Positions 1 through 7,100 of a stretch of DNA of 64,000 bases are shown here, piece after piece (within the stretch, counting starts at the first letter, position 1; every line of letters starts with the position of its first letter). Source of the DNA: Chloroflexota bacterium (GTDB lineage Bacteria; Chloroflexota; Anaerolineae; Anaerolineales; UBA11579). Under the pieces are notes generated by a model. That model had not been told where the DNA came from. It was given only the letters and a program-made list of their open reading frames with translations, and did not search any database. The position numbers were made by a program, and so were the translations under genes. The stretch spans positions 55,500-119,499 of the forward strand of contig JABFGG010000011.1 in NCBI GenBank assembly GCA_013112575.1, given 5' to 3'.

Positions 1-291
1 CATCACCTAGCCGATCAGCCCTCGAAAAAAATAGCGCTTTCGATTCTAACATCGAAACGTATTTGGAGAAGTCAAGATATCTCCAAATTCTTATATCTTT
101 ATTTTCAGGAGTTAGTATTAAGTCTTCTGTTTTTAGCATAATTTCCTAATTTGAATTCTGAAAGACACATTCCCAAATATCGCCAAATTGTTTGATTGCT
201 TGATTGGGGACATAAATAAGTGCAAATACATTACCATAATTGATAACCCACCTTGATTATACTTTGGACAAACGGGATGAGGATTCTCCAC
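1..291. other. AT-rich non-coding left edge
   Basis: No supported gene. It contains a perfect hairpin (ATTTGGAGA at 61-69 pairing with TCTCCAAAT at 80-88) and a near-repeat of its right arm (TATCTCCAAATT at 78-89, TATCGCCAAATT at 178-189). These could be operator or terminator elements flanking the next gene. Base composition is clearly AT-richer than the housekeeping part of the window. Confidence 0.4.
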
Positions 292-1098
292 ATGAATACT
301 AAAACAAACGCATTTTTAGGAAAATTATTGCCTGCAAATGAAGATATACAAATTATCCTTGGAAATATCCGGGAAAAGTATAATCTACCTGAAATTGAGC
401 TAGGCGAAGGCACAATAGAAGATTATCTTGTTCAAGATGTTGATTTTCAGGCAATCTATGATGAGATTGAGCAAGAACTTCACTCAGCAGGTGGATTTAT
501 CCCGAAAGGGATGGAAACATTTTATGCAGCCTATCGAGTCAATAAAATTCCTCAAGTAGATGATTTAGATGGTTCCCCGCAACATGTAATAAACTCGTTT
601 CAACAAATAGTCGAAATGCTTATGAATTTATGGACACCTGCATTCATGCAACTTGATGGCATGATCAAGCAGATTACCGAACACACATTCATTTACCTTC
701 TTACTGGTGAAGCTGTTGAAATATCAGAAGACTGGTTCAGTTTGGTCGCCTCAACATCATTGTTTGGAGAGCCGGTAACTATGGCAATCGCAAGCTCCGG
801 AAGTGATTTGAAATCAATAACCGAACAATTCAAAGCGCAACATCGGCAGACGTTTGGCAAACAACCAAAGATCACAAAAGGTCGATTGAACACAGCTGAT
901 CTCTTGCGCATGAAATATGAAGGCAAATCAATTGCAGACATTGCAGATAATTACATATTACGAAACCCATCTGAATTCCCCAAAGACCCAAGATCAAAAA
1001 CATACAAAGAGGCAAAAGCAAAACTAGAAGAACGCATCAAAAAATCCATGCAAAGGCTTGATGATACCTTCACGCAAATCATAGGGGACAAAAAGTAG
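292..1098 (+). CDS. hypothetical protein in AT-rich accessory region
   Basis: A 268-residue soluble protein that I do not recognise. The ATG at 292 is chosen because a GAGG ribosome site lies about 9 bases upstream; in-frame TTG 253 and ATG 277 lack this. There is no signal peptide or membrane segment. The middle is acidic and amphipathic. The C-terminal third, from about residue 200, is lysine-rich and predicted helical (motif KGRLNTADLLRMKYEGKSI), which could be a small DNA-binding or helical-bundle region, but this is only a guess. Codon use is AT-rich, matching the neighbouring rep/recombinase element rather than the core genes, so it is probably transferred cargo or a remnant of flanking foreign DNA. 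Confidence 0.7.
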   Translation: MNTKTNAFLGKLLPANEDIQIILGNIREKYNLPEIELGEGTIEDYLVQDVDFQAIYDEIEQELHSAGGFIPKGMETFYAAYRVNKIPQVDDLDGSPQHVINSFQQIVEMLMNLWTPAFMQLDGMIKQITEHTFIYLLTGEAVEISEDWFSLVASTSLFGEPVTMAIASSGSDLKSITEQFKAQHRQTFGKQPKITKGRLNTADLLRMKYEGKSIADIADNYILRNPSEFPKDPRSKTYKEAKAKLEERIKKSMQRLDDTFTQIIGDKK

Positions 1099-1141
1099 CC
1101 TCAATTCTGTCCCCAAATTAAATACCCCACTTGCTAGCATG

Positions 1142-1162
1142 GAGTCCAATCTAATTGGACTC
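1142..1162. promoter_or_regulatory. perfect 9-bp dyad before the rep module
   Basis: GAGTCCAAT (1142-1150), a 3-base spacer, then ATTGGACTC (1154-1162), followed by TTTT. It could be an intrinsic terminator for the gene ending at 1098. It could also be an operator, because it ends 11 bases before the small ORF at 1174, and 15 bases of it recur in reverse orientation at 3267-3281, just upstream of the recombinase gene. See findings. Confidence 0.5.
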
Positions 1163-1173
1163 TTTTGTTAGTG

Positions 1174-1323
1174 ATGGAGAAATACGAATTCCCACTTGAG
1201 TATGAATACCAGCCTTCGCTAGAAAGCGAAGAACGGTTGGCGCAGGCATGGGAATTAATCTTTGCACTGATCCTTGAGGATTACCAACAAGAGCAGATGC
1301 AAGCACTGGGGGAAACATGCTAG
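1174..1323 (+). CDS. small ORF coupled to rep gene
   Basis: A 49-codon ORF reading MEKYEFPLEYEYQPSLESEE and ending ALGETC. It is acidic and helix-prone, and I do not recognise it. Its stop codon overlaps the start of the replication initiator: the sequence ATGCTAG at 1317-1323 holds both the rep ATG and this TAG. Such overlap usually means translational coupling, and short ORFs just ahead of rolling-circle rep genes often set Rep copy level. It may therefore be a real small protein or only a leader that regulates Rep synthesis. No strong ribosome site is visible. Confidence 0.45.
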   Translation: MEKYEFPLEYEYQPSLESEERLAQAWELIFALILEDYQQEQMQALGETC

Positions 1324-2246
1324 ACACCGTCCGGCTCAAATTCAAGATTTCCCCTTCTGAAGAACAACTGCAATATTGGACACACCACACCACAACCACC
1401 CAGGCAGGAGCAGTCAGGGAGAAATACACATATAACCCCGAATTGGCAGGTGGTGAAGTGCGTTTGCGATGTACCTATTTCCCTCTCGACTACAACAGCA
1501 ACCCCATGACCACGCTTGAGGTTTCTTTGCCCAAGATGATCCATGGCAACAATTTCAAGATGATTGGCAGCGTCGACGGTACGATCAAGATCACGAACTT
1601 GATGATGGAATTAGTGACACACTTTCCCAACGTGGACATTGCTGATGGTGAATTGATCCGCTTAGACCTCTGCTATAACCACCAGGTCGGCGATATGGTA
1701 GCTGACTACATCAATGCCATAGGCAAGCTGGATTACCCACATAGACGCACCAAGCACCACCGCAACGAGGGGGCAGAATTTCGCTCAAGGCACGTCACGA
1801 CCAAGTTTTATGACAAGCAACAAGAAGCGGGTACACCGGATGCATATGGCATCTTGCGGCAAGAAACCACCATTTTGAGAGGCAAACGCATCAAGGAATT
1901 GACGGGTGTGAAGCACCCAAAATTGACTGACATCACCCCGTTGTTTGCCAAAGAGCAATTAGAAAAAGACCTCGAACGATTGAAGCTACTTGATCGCTCA
2001 ATTGCAGACCGTGACACTGCCTTGAAGTTGCTTTCTGAAGAATACGGGCCAGATGCAGGTATTTACTATTTCGGTTTGATGCAGGTAAAGCAAGATAAAC
2101 CAAAGAGACGTATCTTGGCTGAAACGCAAATGCACCCACGTTCATTGGACCGCCGATTACGGAAAATCACAGATTCTGGAATTGCTCTAATACTAACCGA
2201 AAGGTCTACTCCACTACCACCCTTAAGAATTGAAAACAGGCGCTAA
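1317..2246 (+). CDS. gene II/X-type rolling-circle replication initiator
   Basis: A 309-residue protein resembling the phage/plasmid replication protein II/X family (filamentous-phage gpII-like endonucleases that nick the origin and start rolling-circle replication). Signature pieces are the N-terminal MLDTVRLKF, LPKMIHGNNF at 71-80, IRLDLCYN at 114-121, a KHHR cluster near 146-149, KFYDK at 164-168 with a plausible nicking tyrosine (Y166), and LRQE at 180-183. The C-terminal third is basic and helical. It is coupled to the small ORF upstream, and its last 24 bases overlap tail-to-tail with the membrane-protein gene on the other strand. With the serine recombinase downstream, it suggests an integrated rolling-circle plasmid or phage-like element. 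The family call is by pattern; catalytic residues are inferred. Confidence 0.75.
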   Translation: MLDTVRLKFKISPSEEQLQYWTHHTTTTQAGAVREKYTYNPELAGGEVRLRCTYFPLDYNSNPMTTLEVSLPKMIHGNNFKMIGSVDGTIKITNLMMELVTHFPNVDIADGELIRLDLCYNHQVGDMVADYINAIGKLDYPHRRTKHHRNEGAEFRSRHVTTKFYDKQQEAGTPDAYGILRQETTILRGKRIKELTGVKHPKLTDITPLFAKEQLEKDLERLKLLDRSIADRDTALKLLSEEYGPDAGIYYFGLMQVKQDKPKRRILAETQMHPRSLDRRLRKITDSGIALILTERSTPLPPLRIENRR

Positions 2247-2843
2247 CATTCCAAATAAATAAATATATCCAAGATAAAGTCCACTATAGAAAATATATGC
2301 AACTGGAACCTCAATAATTAGTGGATGCAAAGCAGCCAGCCGTTGAAAACCAAAAATCCGGAACACCAAATACCAAATTGGAATTGTGACTGCATAAACA
2401 ATTAAAGAAAGAGTAATGAAATCATTCACATCCCAAAACGTAATTTCGAGGAGTTCCAACCAAAATAGTAAAACTCCTCCAGATACAATCCACGCTATGA
2501 ATAAAGGTAAATAAAAGTTAGGAGACCCAGATAAAACGAATATGGCAAACCACAAAACAATCATCCCAAACCAAATCCAACTTCCCCAAAATAACCAATT
2601 TTCATCTAGATTTATTATAAATGAGTATCCAATAGACAAGCCAAGATAAATGAGTACTACTGCCAAAGTTTCGGGCCACAGACCACCTATAGGAGTTACA
2701 GAAAAGGAAATGTTTGGAAACCTCGAATTAGGCTGAGATTGAATAATATAAGTTCCCGCCCTTCGAATATATATATAAAATTGAACTGCATTTACTATAA
2801 AACCCAAAATGATAGTTATCTCGACAAATTGATCCCAACTCAT
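2223..2843 (-). CDS. multi-pass membrane protein of the integrated element
   Basis: A 206-residue protein dominated by hydrophobic segments: about six predicted membrane helices, near residues 8-26, 55-75, 83-105, 108-130, 140-165 and 178-200. I recognise no family and see no catalytic motif. The start is supported by a GGAGG site 5-6 bases upstream of the ATG at 2843. It is AT-rich like its neighbours and lies antisense between the replication initiator and the non-coding dyad region, so it is probably cargo of the element. Small polytopic proteins at this position can act in entry exclusion, secretion or stress, but nothing here decides that. Confidence 0.65.
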   Translation of the reverse strand: MSWDQFVEITIILGFIVNAVQFYIYIRRAGTYIIQSQPNSRFPNISFSVTPIGGLWPETLAVVLIYLGLSIGYSFIINLDENWLFWGSWIWFGMIVLWFAIFVLSGSPNFYLPLFIAWIVSGGVLLFWLELLEITFWDVNDFITLSLIVYAVTIPIWYLVFRIFGFQRLAALHPLIIEVPVAYIFYSGLYLGYIYLFGMLAPVFNS

Positions 2844-3316
2844 GTATCCTCCAAATGAAAGTGTAATTATAGTCTTTTAGAATATGCAAAACTGCTTATC
2901 TGTCTCAAAGTCCCTACTAATAGTCTTAGGGACTTTGCATGAATTTGTACTCCGCAGGCTTGCAAACGCCCCTGTTTCTTGTGAGGACGTTTGCCGCCCG
3001 CTAACTACGATCGAAGAAAAAAGTTGGAAAAAGAACGGAAACAAACCTGTCAGCAATATGTCCAATTCTTCCTCGATGGCAGGGGAAGTCCAGTCTCCCC
3101 GCTCCTGGGCGCGGGGCCCCTCTGGACCTCCCCCTTGCCTCAAATCGAGTATTCCACTTCAAACCATTTACACCGCAGCAACCGCGCTCCTTGCGATGCT
3201 CGCACAGCTGCGCTTCGCAGGGGCCCGCTCGGATGCTGCTCACTTATCACACAGGGATTCACAAGTGAGTCCAATTAGATTACAATGCGCGCAAATCCAG
3301 GTTGAGGGATAACAAC
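2844..3316. other. dyad-rich non-coding region, candidate replication origin
   Basis: No convincing gene in about 470 bases. Ordered dyads: AAAGTCCCTA 2907-2916 / TAGGGACTTT 2927-2936, inside ATGCAAA 2884-2890 / TTTGCAT 2934-2940; GCAAACG 2962-2968 / CGTTTGC 2988-2994; a nested GC-rich stem, GGGGAAGTCCAG 3082-3093 with CTGGACCTCCCC 3122-3133 (one mismatch), enclosing CCCCGC 3097-3102 / GCGGGG 3111-3116; and CTGCG 3208-3212 / CGCAG 3216-3220. Rolling-circle elements carry single- and double-strand origins of this appearance, and this is the only such region beside the rep gene. A structured RNA or transfer origin is also possible. Confidence 0.5.
3267..3286 (+). promoter_or_regulatory. operator-like half-site and -10 box before the recombinase
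   Basis: GAGTCCAATTAGATT at 3267-3281 is the exact reverse complement of 1148-1162 in the dyad before the rep module. It runs into TACAAT at 3281-3286, a plausible -10 hexamer about 30 bases upstream of the recombinase ATG. An operator overlapping the promoter would let one repressor control both replication and recombination. Its orientation and sequence also allow a recombinase-binding site. Both roles are inference. Confidence 0.4.
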
Positions 3317-5131
3317 ATGCAGATCGCAATCTACGCCCGTGTCAGTTCAGAAAGCCAAGCCAAAGATGGCACGATCCAATCACAGCTTGAAACTCTACGA
3401 GAATATGCTGAGCGTGAAAATCTGACAGTTCTCGAAGAATGCCTTGACGATGGCTACTCAGGTGCAGACCTCAAGCGCCCCGGATTGGATCGTTTGCGTG
3501 ACCTTGTGGCAGGTGCTGCCATTGACGGTATTCTGGTTTTATCCCCTGATCGCCTGTCTCGGAAAAATGCACATATTGTGATCCTGTTGGAAGAATTCGA
3601 GAAACGCAAGGCCAAGATCATCTTTAGCAACCGCGAGATTGGCGATACGCCCGAAAATAAACTGATGCTGCACATGCAAGGATTGATCGCTGAGTACGAA
3701 CGCACCAAGATACTTGACCGCACCCGCCGAGGGATGATCCATGCCGCCAAACGTGGGCAGGTGGTGGGCAGCAATGCGCCCTATGGTTATTCGTTTGTCA
3801 AAAAGACCAGAGAGCAAGACGCACATTATGCCCTTGATGCAGAAGAGGCCAAGATCGTGCGCCTGGTATTTGACTGGTACGTGAACGAAAAACTATCTCA
3901 GCGTAAGATAAGTAAACGACTGGAAAGCGAAGGCTACCCCTCCCGCTCAAAGCATAATAAATGGTGGACAAGCACGATCAGCAACATACTCCGCAATGAA
4001 ACCTATTTGGGTACTGCCTATGCCTTCAAAAATAAGAGCGTGCTTCCCAAGAAATCCCCCAAACTGAGCAGCTATCGTAAGCGTCGTAAATCAGGCACAG
4101 AACAAAGACCCAAAGAAGAATGGATACCTATCGCCGTTGAACCCATCATTGACCAAGACTTGTTTGATGCTGCACAAAAGCAGTTGAAGGTTAACTCGAA
4201 GCTATCACCCCGCAACAATCACAGACACAAATACTTGTTGCGTGGTCTGGTAGTTTGTGGCCTGTGTGGAAGTATGGCTCCCGGCACTGTCAGCAGCAAA
4301 TACACATATTACCAATGCGGGGCGAAGCGAAACAAGAACCTGACCACCAAACCACACGATGAGAGAATTGCCGTGAGGCACAAATCTTTCGATGAGAAGG
4401 TCTGGCAGGGATTGACCGCTTTACTGGATGATCCCCAAGAACTCAAGCGCCAGATGACCCAGCACCTGAGCCGCAAAAAGGTCATGACAGAACGAGACAA
4501 TCCCGAATTGCAAAGCACCAAAAAGCAGATCGAGGGATTGGGCAGCCAGGAAGAAAGGCTGTTGGACGCTTATCGGGAACAGGTCATTGATCTGGATGAA
4601 CTGAAGGCACAGAAAGGCAAAATCGCCGAACAGCAGAAGAACCTCGAACGCCGTCTAAAACGACTCACAGAGCGGCAGGAAGGCCACAGCCAGCCAGAAG
4701 TCAGCCTCGATGAGCTAGGAGACCTGTCCAAGCATTTCCAGCGCGTTATGGCCAAAGCCGATCACGACAAGCGCCGCAAGCTGGTTAATCTACTGGTGAA
4801 CTCGGTTACACTCTATGAGAACAAAGCCATCGTGCATGGCAACATCCCCATAACTAAAGACGTGTTGCGTACAGCAAACCATGCGTCGCCCCTACCAAAA
4901 GCGCGTGGCCCTAAAAAGCGTTCTTTGGGATCAATTGTAGGCTCGTTCAAATCTGCCGCCAGCAAACGCATCAACCAACATAGAAATTTACCAGGTCATC
5001 CAGTGTGGCAGCGGAGTTTCTATGATCGGGTCATCAGGAATGACAGGCAATTGAACGCCACACGGGAATATATTCAGGGGAATCCGCTGAACTGGCTGGA
5101 TGATGAGAACTATCCAGATCAGGCAAAGTAA
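3317..5131 (+). CDS. large serine recombinase with RAYT-like C-terminal tail
   Basis: A 604-residue large serine recombinase. The ATG at 3317 follows a GAGGG ribosome site; a TTG at 3302 is less likely. Residues 1-150 are the resolvase catalytic domain (YARVSS, nucleophile probably Ser10; also LSRKNAHIV and EYERTKILDRTRRGM). Residues 155-260 are the recombinase DNA-binding domain, followed by a zinc ribbon starting CGLCG and a coiled coil around 395-460. Family members normally end about where this one reads IPITKD (near residue 515). Here about 80 further residues follow, from ASPLPKARG (codons from roughly 4880) to the end, with GSIVGSFKSA, WQRSFYDRVIRND and REYIQGNPLNW. That is the C-terminal half of an IS200-type REP-associated transposase, including its tyrosine helix but not the HUH half. 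The gene probably serves to integrate or excise the element. Confidence 0.85.
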   Translation: MQIAIYARVSSESQAKDGTIQSQLETLREYAERENLTVLEECLDDGYSGADLKRPGLDRLRDLVAGAAIDGILVLSPDRLSRKNAHIVILLEEFEKRKAKIIFSNREIGDTPENKLMLHMQGLIAEYERTKILDRTRRGMIHAAKRGQVVGSNAPYGYSFVKKTREQDAHYALDAEEAKIVRLVFDWYVNEKLSQRKISKRLESEGYPSRSKHNKWWTSTISNILRNETYLGTAYAFKNKSVLPKKSPKLSSYRKRRKSGTEQRPKEEWIPIAVEPIIDQDLFDAAQKQLKVNSKLSPRNNHRHKYLLRGLVVCGLCGSMAPGTVSSKYTYYQCGAKRNKNLTTKPHDERIAVRHKSFDEKVWQGLTALLDDPQELKRQMTQHLSRKKVMTERDNPELQSTKKQIEGLGSQEERLLDAYREQVIDLDELKAQKGKIAEQQKNLERRLKRLTERQEGHSQPEVSLDELGDLSKHFQRVMAKADHDKRRKLVNLLVNSVTLYENKAIVHGNIPITKDVLRTANHASPLPKARGPKKRSLGSIVGSFKSAASKRINQHRNLPGHPVWQRSFYDRVIRNDRQLNATREYIQGNPLNWLDDENYPDQAK

Positions 5132-5144
5132 TCAAAAACACCCA

Positions 5145-6260
5145 TCACATCTTTGAAGTCAACCACCCCTCTATCTCCCCCATCGCCAGGTTGAGGTTGC
5201 CCATCTGGCAGTGCATGTCCGCGTGCTCAGCTTTAGTGAAGACGCGCGTGGTGACAGAGTGGGCATTGGTGAGGGCCTCACGCTGTTTGTAGAGCAGCTT
5301 GACAGGCTGGAAAGCATCGTTCTCGCCGCCCACCAACATCACGTCCTGGGTAACCTTTTCACTGTGGATGTGCTGGCGGTTCATGCCCAGCAGCCAGCGC
5401 ACACCGTCCATGGGCTGCTCGCCGCCCACCATGTACATGGCCTGGCGCATGGCATGGTCGAGGATGGGCAGTAGGCGCATACGCAGGCGGATAGTGGCAT
5501 TCATGAAACCTTCGAGCTTGAGGAGGGCGTTGAGCATGGGGCGCACAAAGCCGGGGAGCTGCTCCAGCCAGTCGTAGACCGGCGACCAGGAGACAACCTG
5601 CTTGATGCGCGGCTCGAAAGCGGCAGCACGGACGGCCCAGTAGCCACCCATGGAGATGCCAATGAGGGCTGCTTCCTGGATGTCGAAATGGTCGAGGATG
5701 GCAGCGACGGGCTTCTCCCAATCGTGGTCGAAGTGGTGGCCGTACATCTGCAGGGCACCACCCTGGCCGGGGCCTTCGAAGGCGATGACGCGGTACCCAG
5801 CCTTGGAAAAGAACTTCCAAATGACAAAGAACTCCTCGATGAGCGAGTCGAAGCCGCCAAACAGCATGATGGTGCCCTTATCGCCAGCGGGGTTGAGTTG
5901 CATAGCGGGCAAGTGGCTCTCGTTGTAGGGTACCTCGTGGCGGGTGATGTTTTCATCCGCAAAAGCGGAGTAAAAGGCCTCGTGGTAGCGGCGGTAGATG
6001 TCGGCCCGCTTTTGGGAGCCATGTTCCGCAAAGAACTCGGCGGCACGCAGGTAGGCAGCTGCGTTCTTATGGCGGCTATCGGCCTGGGCTTCAGCAGCCA
6101 GTGTCTCAAACTCGCTTACGTAGGTATCGCGGTCTTTGATTTTGGCGGCGGCTTTCTGGATGTCCTCCTGGCGACCATACCCGAGGGCGTGCAGGCGGTT
6201 CATCTGGTAATTGAAGAAGTTGATCTTGTGGAAAGGTTGGTAGCCAATGGGTAGTTGCAT
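5145..6260 (-). CDS. alpha/beta hydrolase, C-C hydrolase/esterase-like
   Basis: A 371-residue cytoplasmic hydrolase. Residues 1-120 form a helical lid or cap of the type found before the core in the FrsA / dihydropseudooxynicotine-hydrolase group. The core starts at about 128 (GTIMLFGGFDSLIEEF). The nucleophile elbow is GISMGG (Ser203), the acid is probably Asp315 in GGENDAF, and the base is a histidine in AEHADMH (346 or 350). The substrate is unknown; relatives cleave esters or C-C bonds in aromatic or lipid-like compounds. It sits 4 bases downstream of the TetR gene and is surely its co-transcribed target. It ends 13 bases from the convergent recombinase gene, so the edge of the foreign element lies here. 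Confidence 0.8.
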   Translation of the reverse strand: MQLPIGYQPFHKINFFNYQMNRLHALGYGRQEDIQKAAAKIKDRDTYVSEFETLAAEAQADSRHKNAAAYLRAAEFFAEHGSQKRADIYRRYHEAFYSAFADENITRHEVPYNESHLPAMQLNPAGDKGTIMLFGGFDSLIEEFFVIWKFFSKAGYRVIAFEGPGQGGALQMYGHHFDHDWEKPVAAILDHFDIQEAALIGISMGGYWAVRAAAFEPRIKQVVSWSPVYDWLEQLPGFVRPMLNALLKLEGFMNATIRLRMRLLPILDHAMRQAMYMVGGEQPMDGVRWLLGMNRQHIHSEKVTQDVMLVGGENDAFQPVKLLYKQREALTNAHSVTTRVFTKAEHADMHCQMGNLNLAMGEIEGWLTSKM

Positions 6261-6264
6261 GGTG

Positions 6265-6882
6265 TTACTCCTGTGAAGTGTCCACGTTGCGCGCCAGGCC
6301 GGCCCTCAAAAAGTCAACCAGGCGATCCAGGTTCTCCTGGGCATTGTCCTCCGAGGAGAGGTCGGTGAAGTCGGCGGCGTGGGAAAACATGTAGGTTATG
6401 GTGCGTTGCACGAAGTCTAGCGGCAGGTCTTGTTTGAACTCACCGCGCTGGTGAGCCTGGGTGATGAGATCACCGAGAGGAGCGTTGTTATTAAAGTTGA
6501 AACGCTCCATAGTGGCCTCATAGATAGTGTTGCCTTTTTCGCGCAGGAAGCTATCGGAGAAGGCATTGACCTCAGGATGTGCGTGGGCAAAAGCCAGGCC
6601 ATGCTGGATCTGGGTGCGGAGGATGGTGAAGATGTCCTGCTCAAAATCGGCAGGCTGCATGACACCCGAGAGGAATTCCTGCTTGCGAGAGATGAGCACT
6701 TCGATGAGCGCAAAATAGAGGCCCTGCTTGTTCTCGAAGTGGTAATAGAACTGGCCTTTGCTCATGCCCGCCCTGGTGAGGATGGTATTGATGGAAGCCT
6801 GCTCGTAGCCCGCCGCCGAAAATTCCTCGATGGCGGCCTGGAAGAGGGCTTCACTATGGTCGAATGCTTTATCGAAATTCAT
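6265..6882 (-). CDS. TetR-family transcriptional repressor
   Basis: A 205-residue regulator. The ATG at 6882 (MNFDKAFDHSEAL) is preferred over an in-frame TTG at 6918, which would lie beyond the operator. Residues about 5-55 form the TetR helix-turn-helix (ALFQAAIEEFSAAGYEQASI, then AGMSKGQFYYHFENKQGL). The rest is the helical ligand and dimer domain (FTILRTQIQHGLAFAHAHPE). It shares an operon with the hydrolase at 5145-6260, and a perfect TAGACC/GGTCTA dyad lies 11-26 bases before its start, so autorepression with induction by the hydrolase's substrate or a related compound is likely. The inducer cannot be told from sequence. Confidence 0.88.
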   Translation of the reverse strand: MNFDKAFDHSEALFQAAIEEFSAAGYEQASINTILTRAGMSKGQFYYHFENKQGLYFALIEVLISRKQEFLSGVMQPADFEQDIFTILRTQIQHGLAFAHAHPEVNAFSDSFLREKGNTIYEATMERFNFNNNAPLGDLITQAHQRGEFKQDLPLDFVQRTITYMFSHAADFTDLSSEDNAQENLDRLVDFLRAGLARNVDTSQE

Positions 6883-6892
6883 AAGCGAATTA

Positions 6893-6908
6893 TAGACCAG
6901 TAGGTCTA
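6893..6908. promoter_or_regulatory. TetR-type operator
   Basis: Perfect inverted repeat TAGACC (6893-6898), 4-base spacer AGTA, GGTCTA (6903-6908), directly upstream of the tetR start on the minus strand. Length and symmetry fit a TetR-dimer site, so it is the likely autoregulatory operator for the tetR-hydrolase pair. Confidence 0.7.
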
Positions 6909-6920
6909 ACCCTGTCAATT

Positions 6921-6968
6921 GCTAAGGGGCTTTTCCCCTTAGCTTAAGAGTTCACTGCGTGAACTCTT
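6921..6968. repeat. two tandem perfect hairpins
   Basis: Hairpin one is GCTAAGGGG (6921-6929) pairing with CCCCTTAGC (6935-6943) over a 5-base loop. Hairpin two, 2 bases later, is AAGAGTTCAC (6946-6955) pairing with GTGAACTCTT (6959-6968) over a 3-base loop. They lie between divergent genes, so they are unlikely to be terminators of either. They may be REP-like palindromes or leader structures. Confidence 0.6.
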
Positions 6969-7016
6969 CGCGGATGTTCAAACAGTCAAATCAGTACTTT
7001 GGGGCCAATTGCAATC

Positions 7017-7100
7017 AATCCTGATAACTTTTATCCCCTGCCCTCGTTGGAAAAGCGTGATCGACAATAAAGATAAACCAGCACGTGGAGGAGGTTCAGG
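7017..7100 (+). promoter_or_regulatory. conserved promoter/leader, copy A
   Basis: AATCCTGATAAC at 7017, CGTTGGAAA, TGATC and CGTGGAGGAGGT just before the ATG recur at nearly identical spacing upstream of the paralogue at 39413 (AATCCTGATAAC at 39328). The distance from motif to ATG is 84 bases here and 85 there. The last block is the ribosome site. The first two are candidate promoter elements shared by the two paralogues, perhaps read by an alternative sigma factor (inference). Confidence 0.55.

Noticed and set aside
2884..3312. 142-codon rightward ORF in the dyad-rich region
   Set aside because: Its residues are low-complexity Ser/Pro/Leu with no start site, and overlapping frames are open on both strands as expected for GC-rich dyads. 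It is better explained as non-coding.
5688..6254. 188-codon ORF opposite the alpha/beta hydrolase
   Set aside because: It has no ribosome site, and the opposite strand has a complete hydrolase with catalytic motifs.
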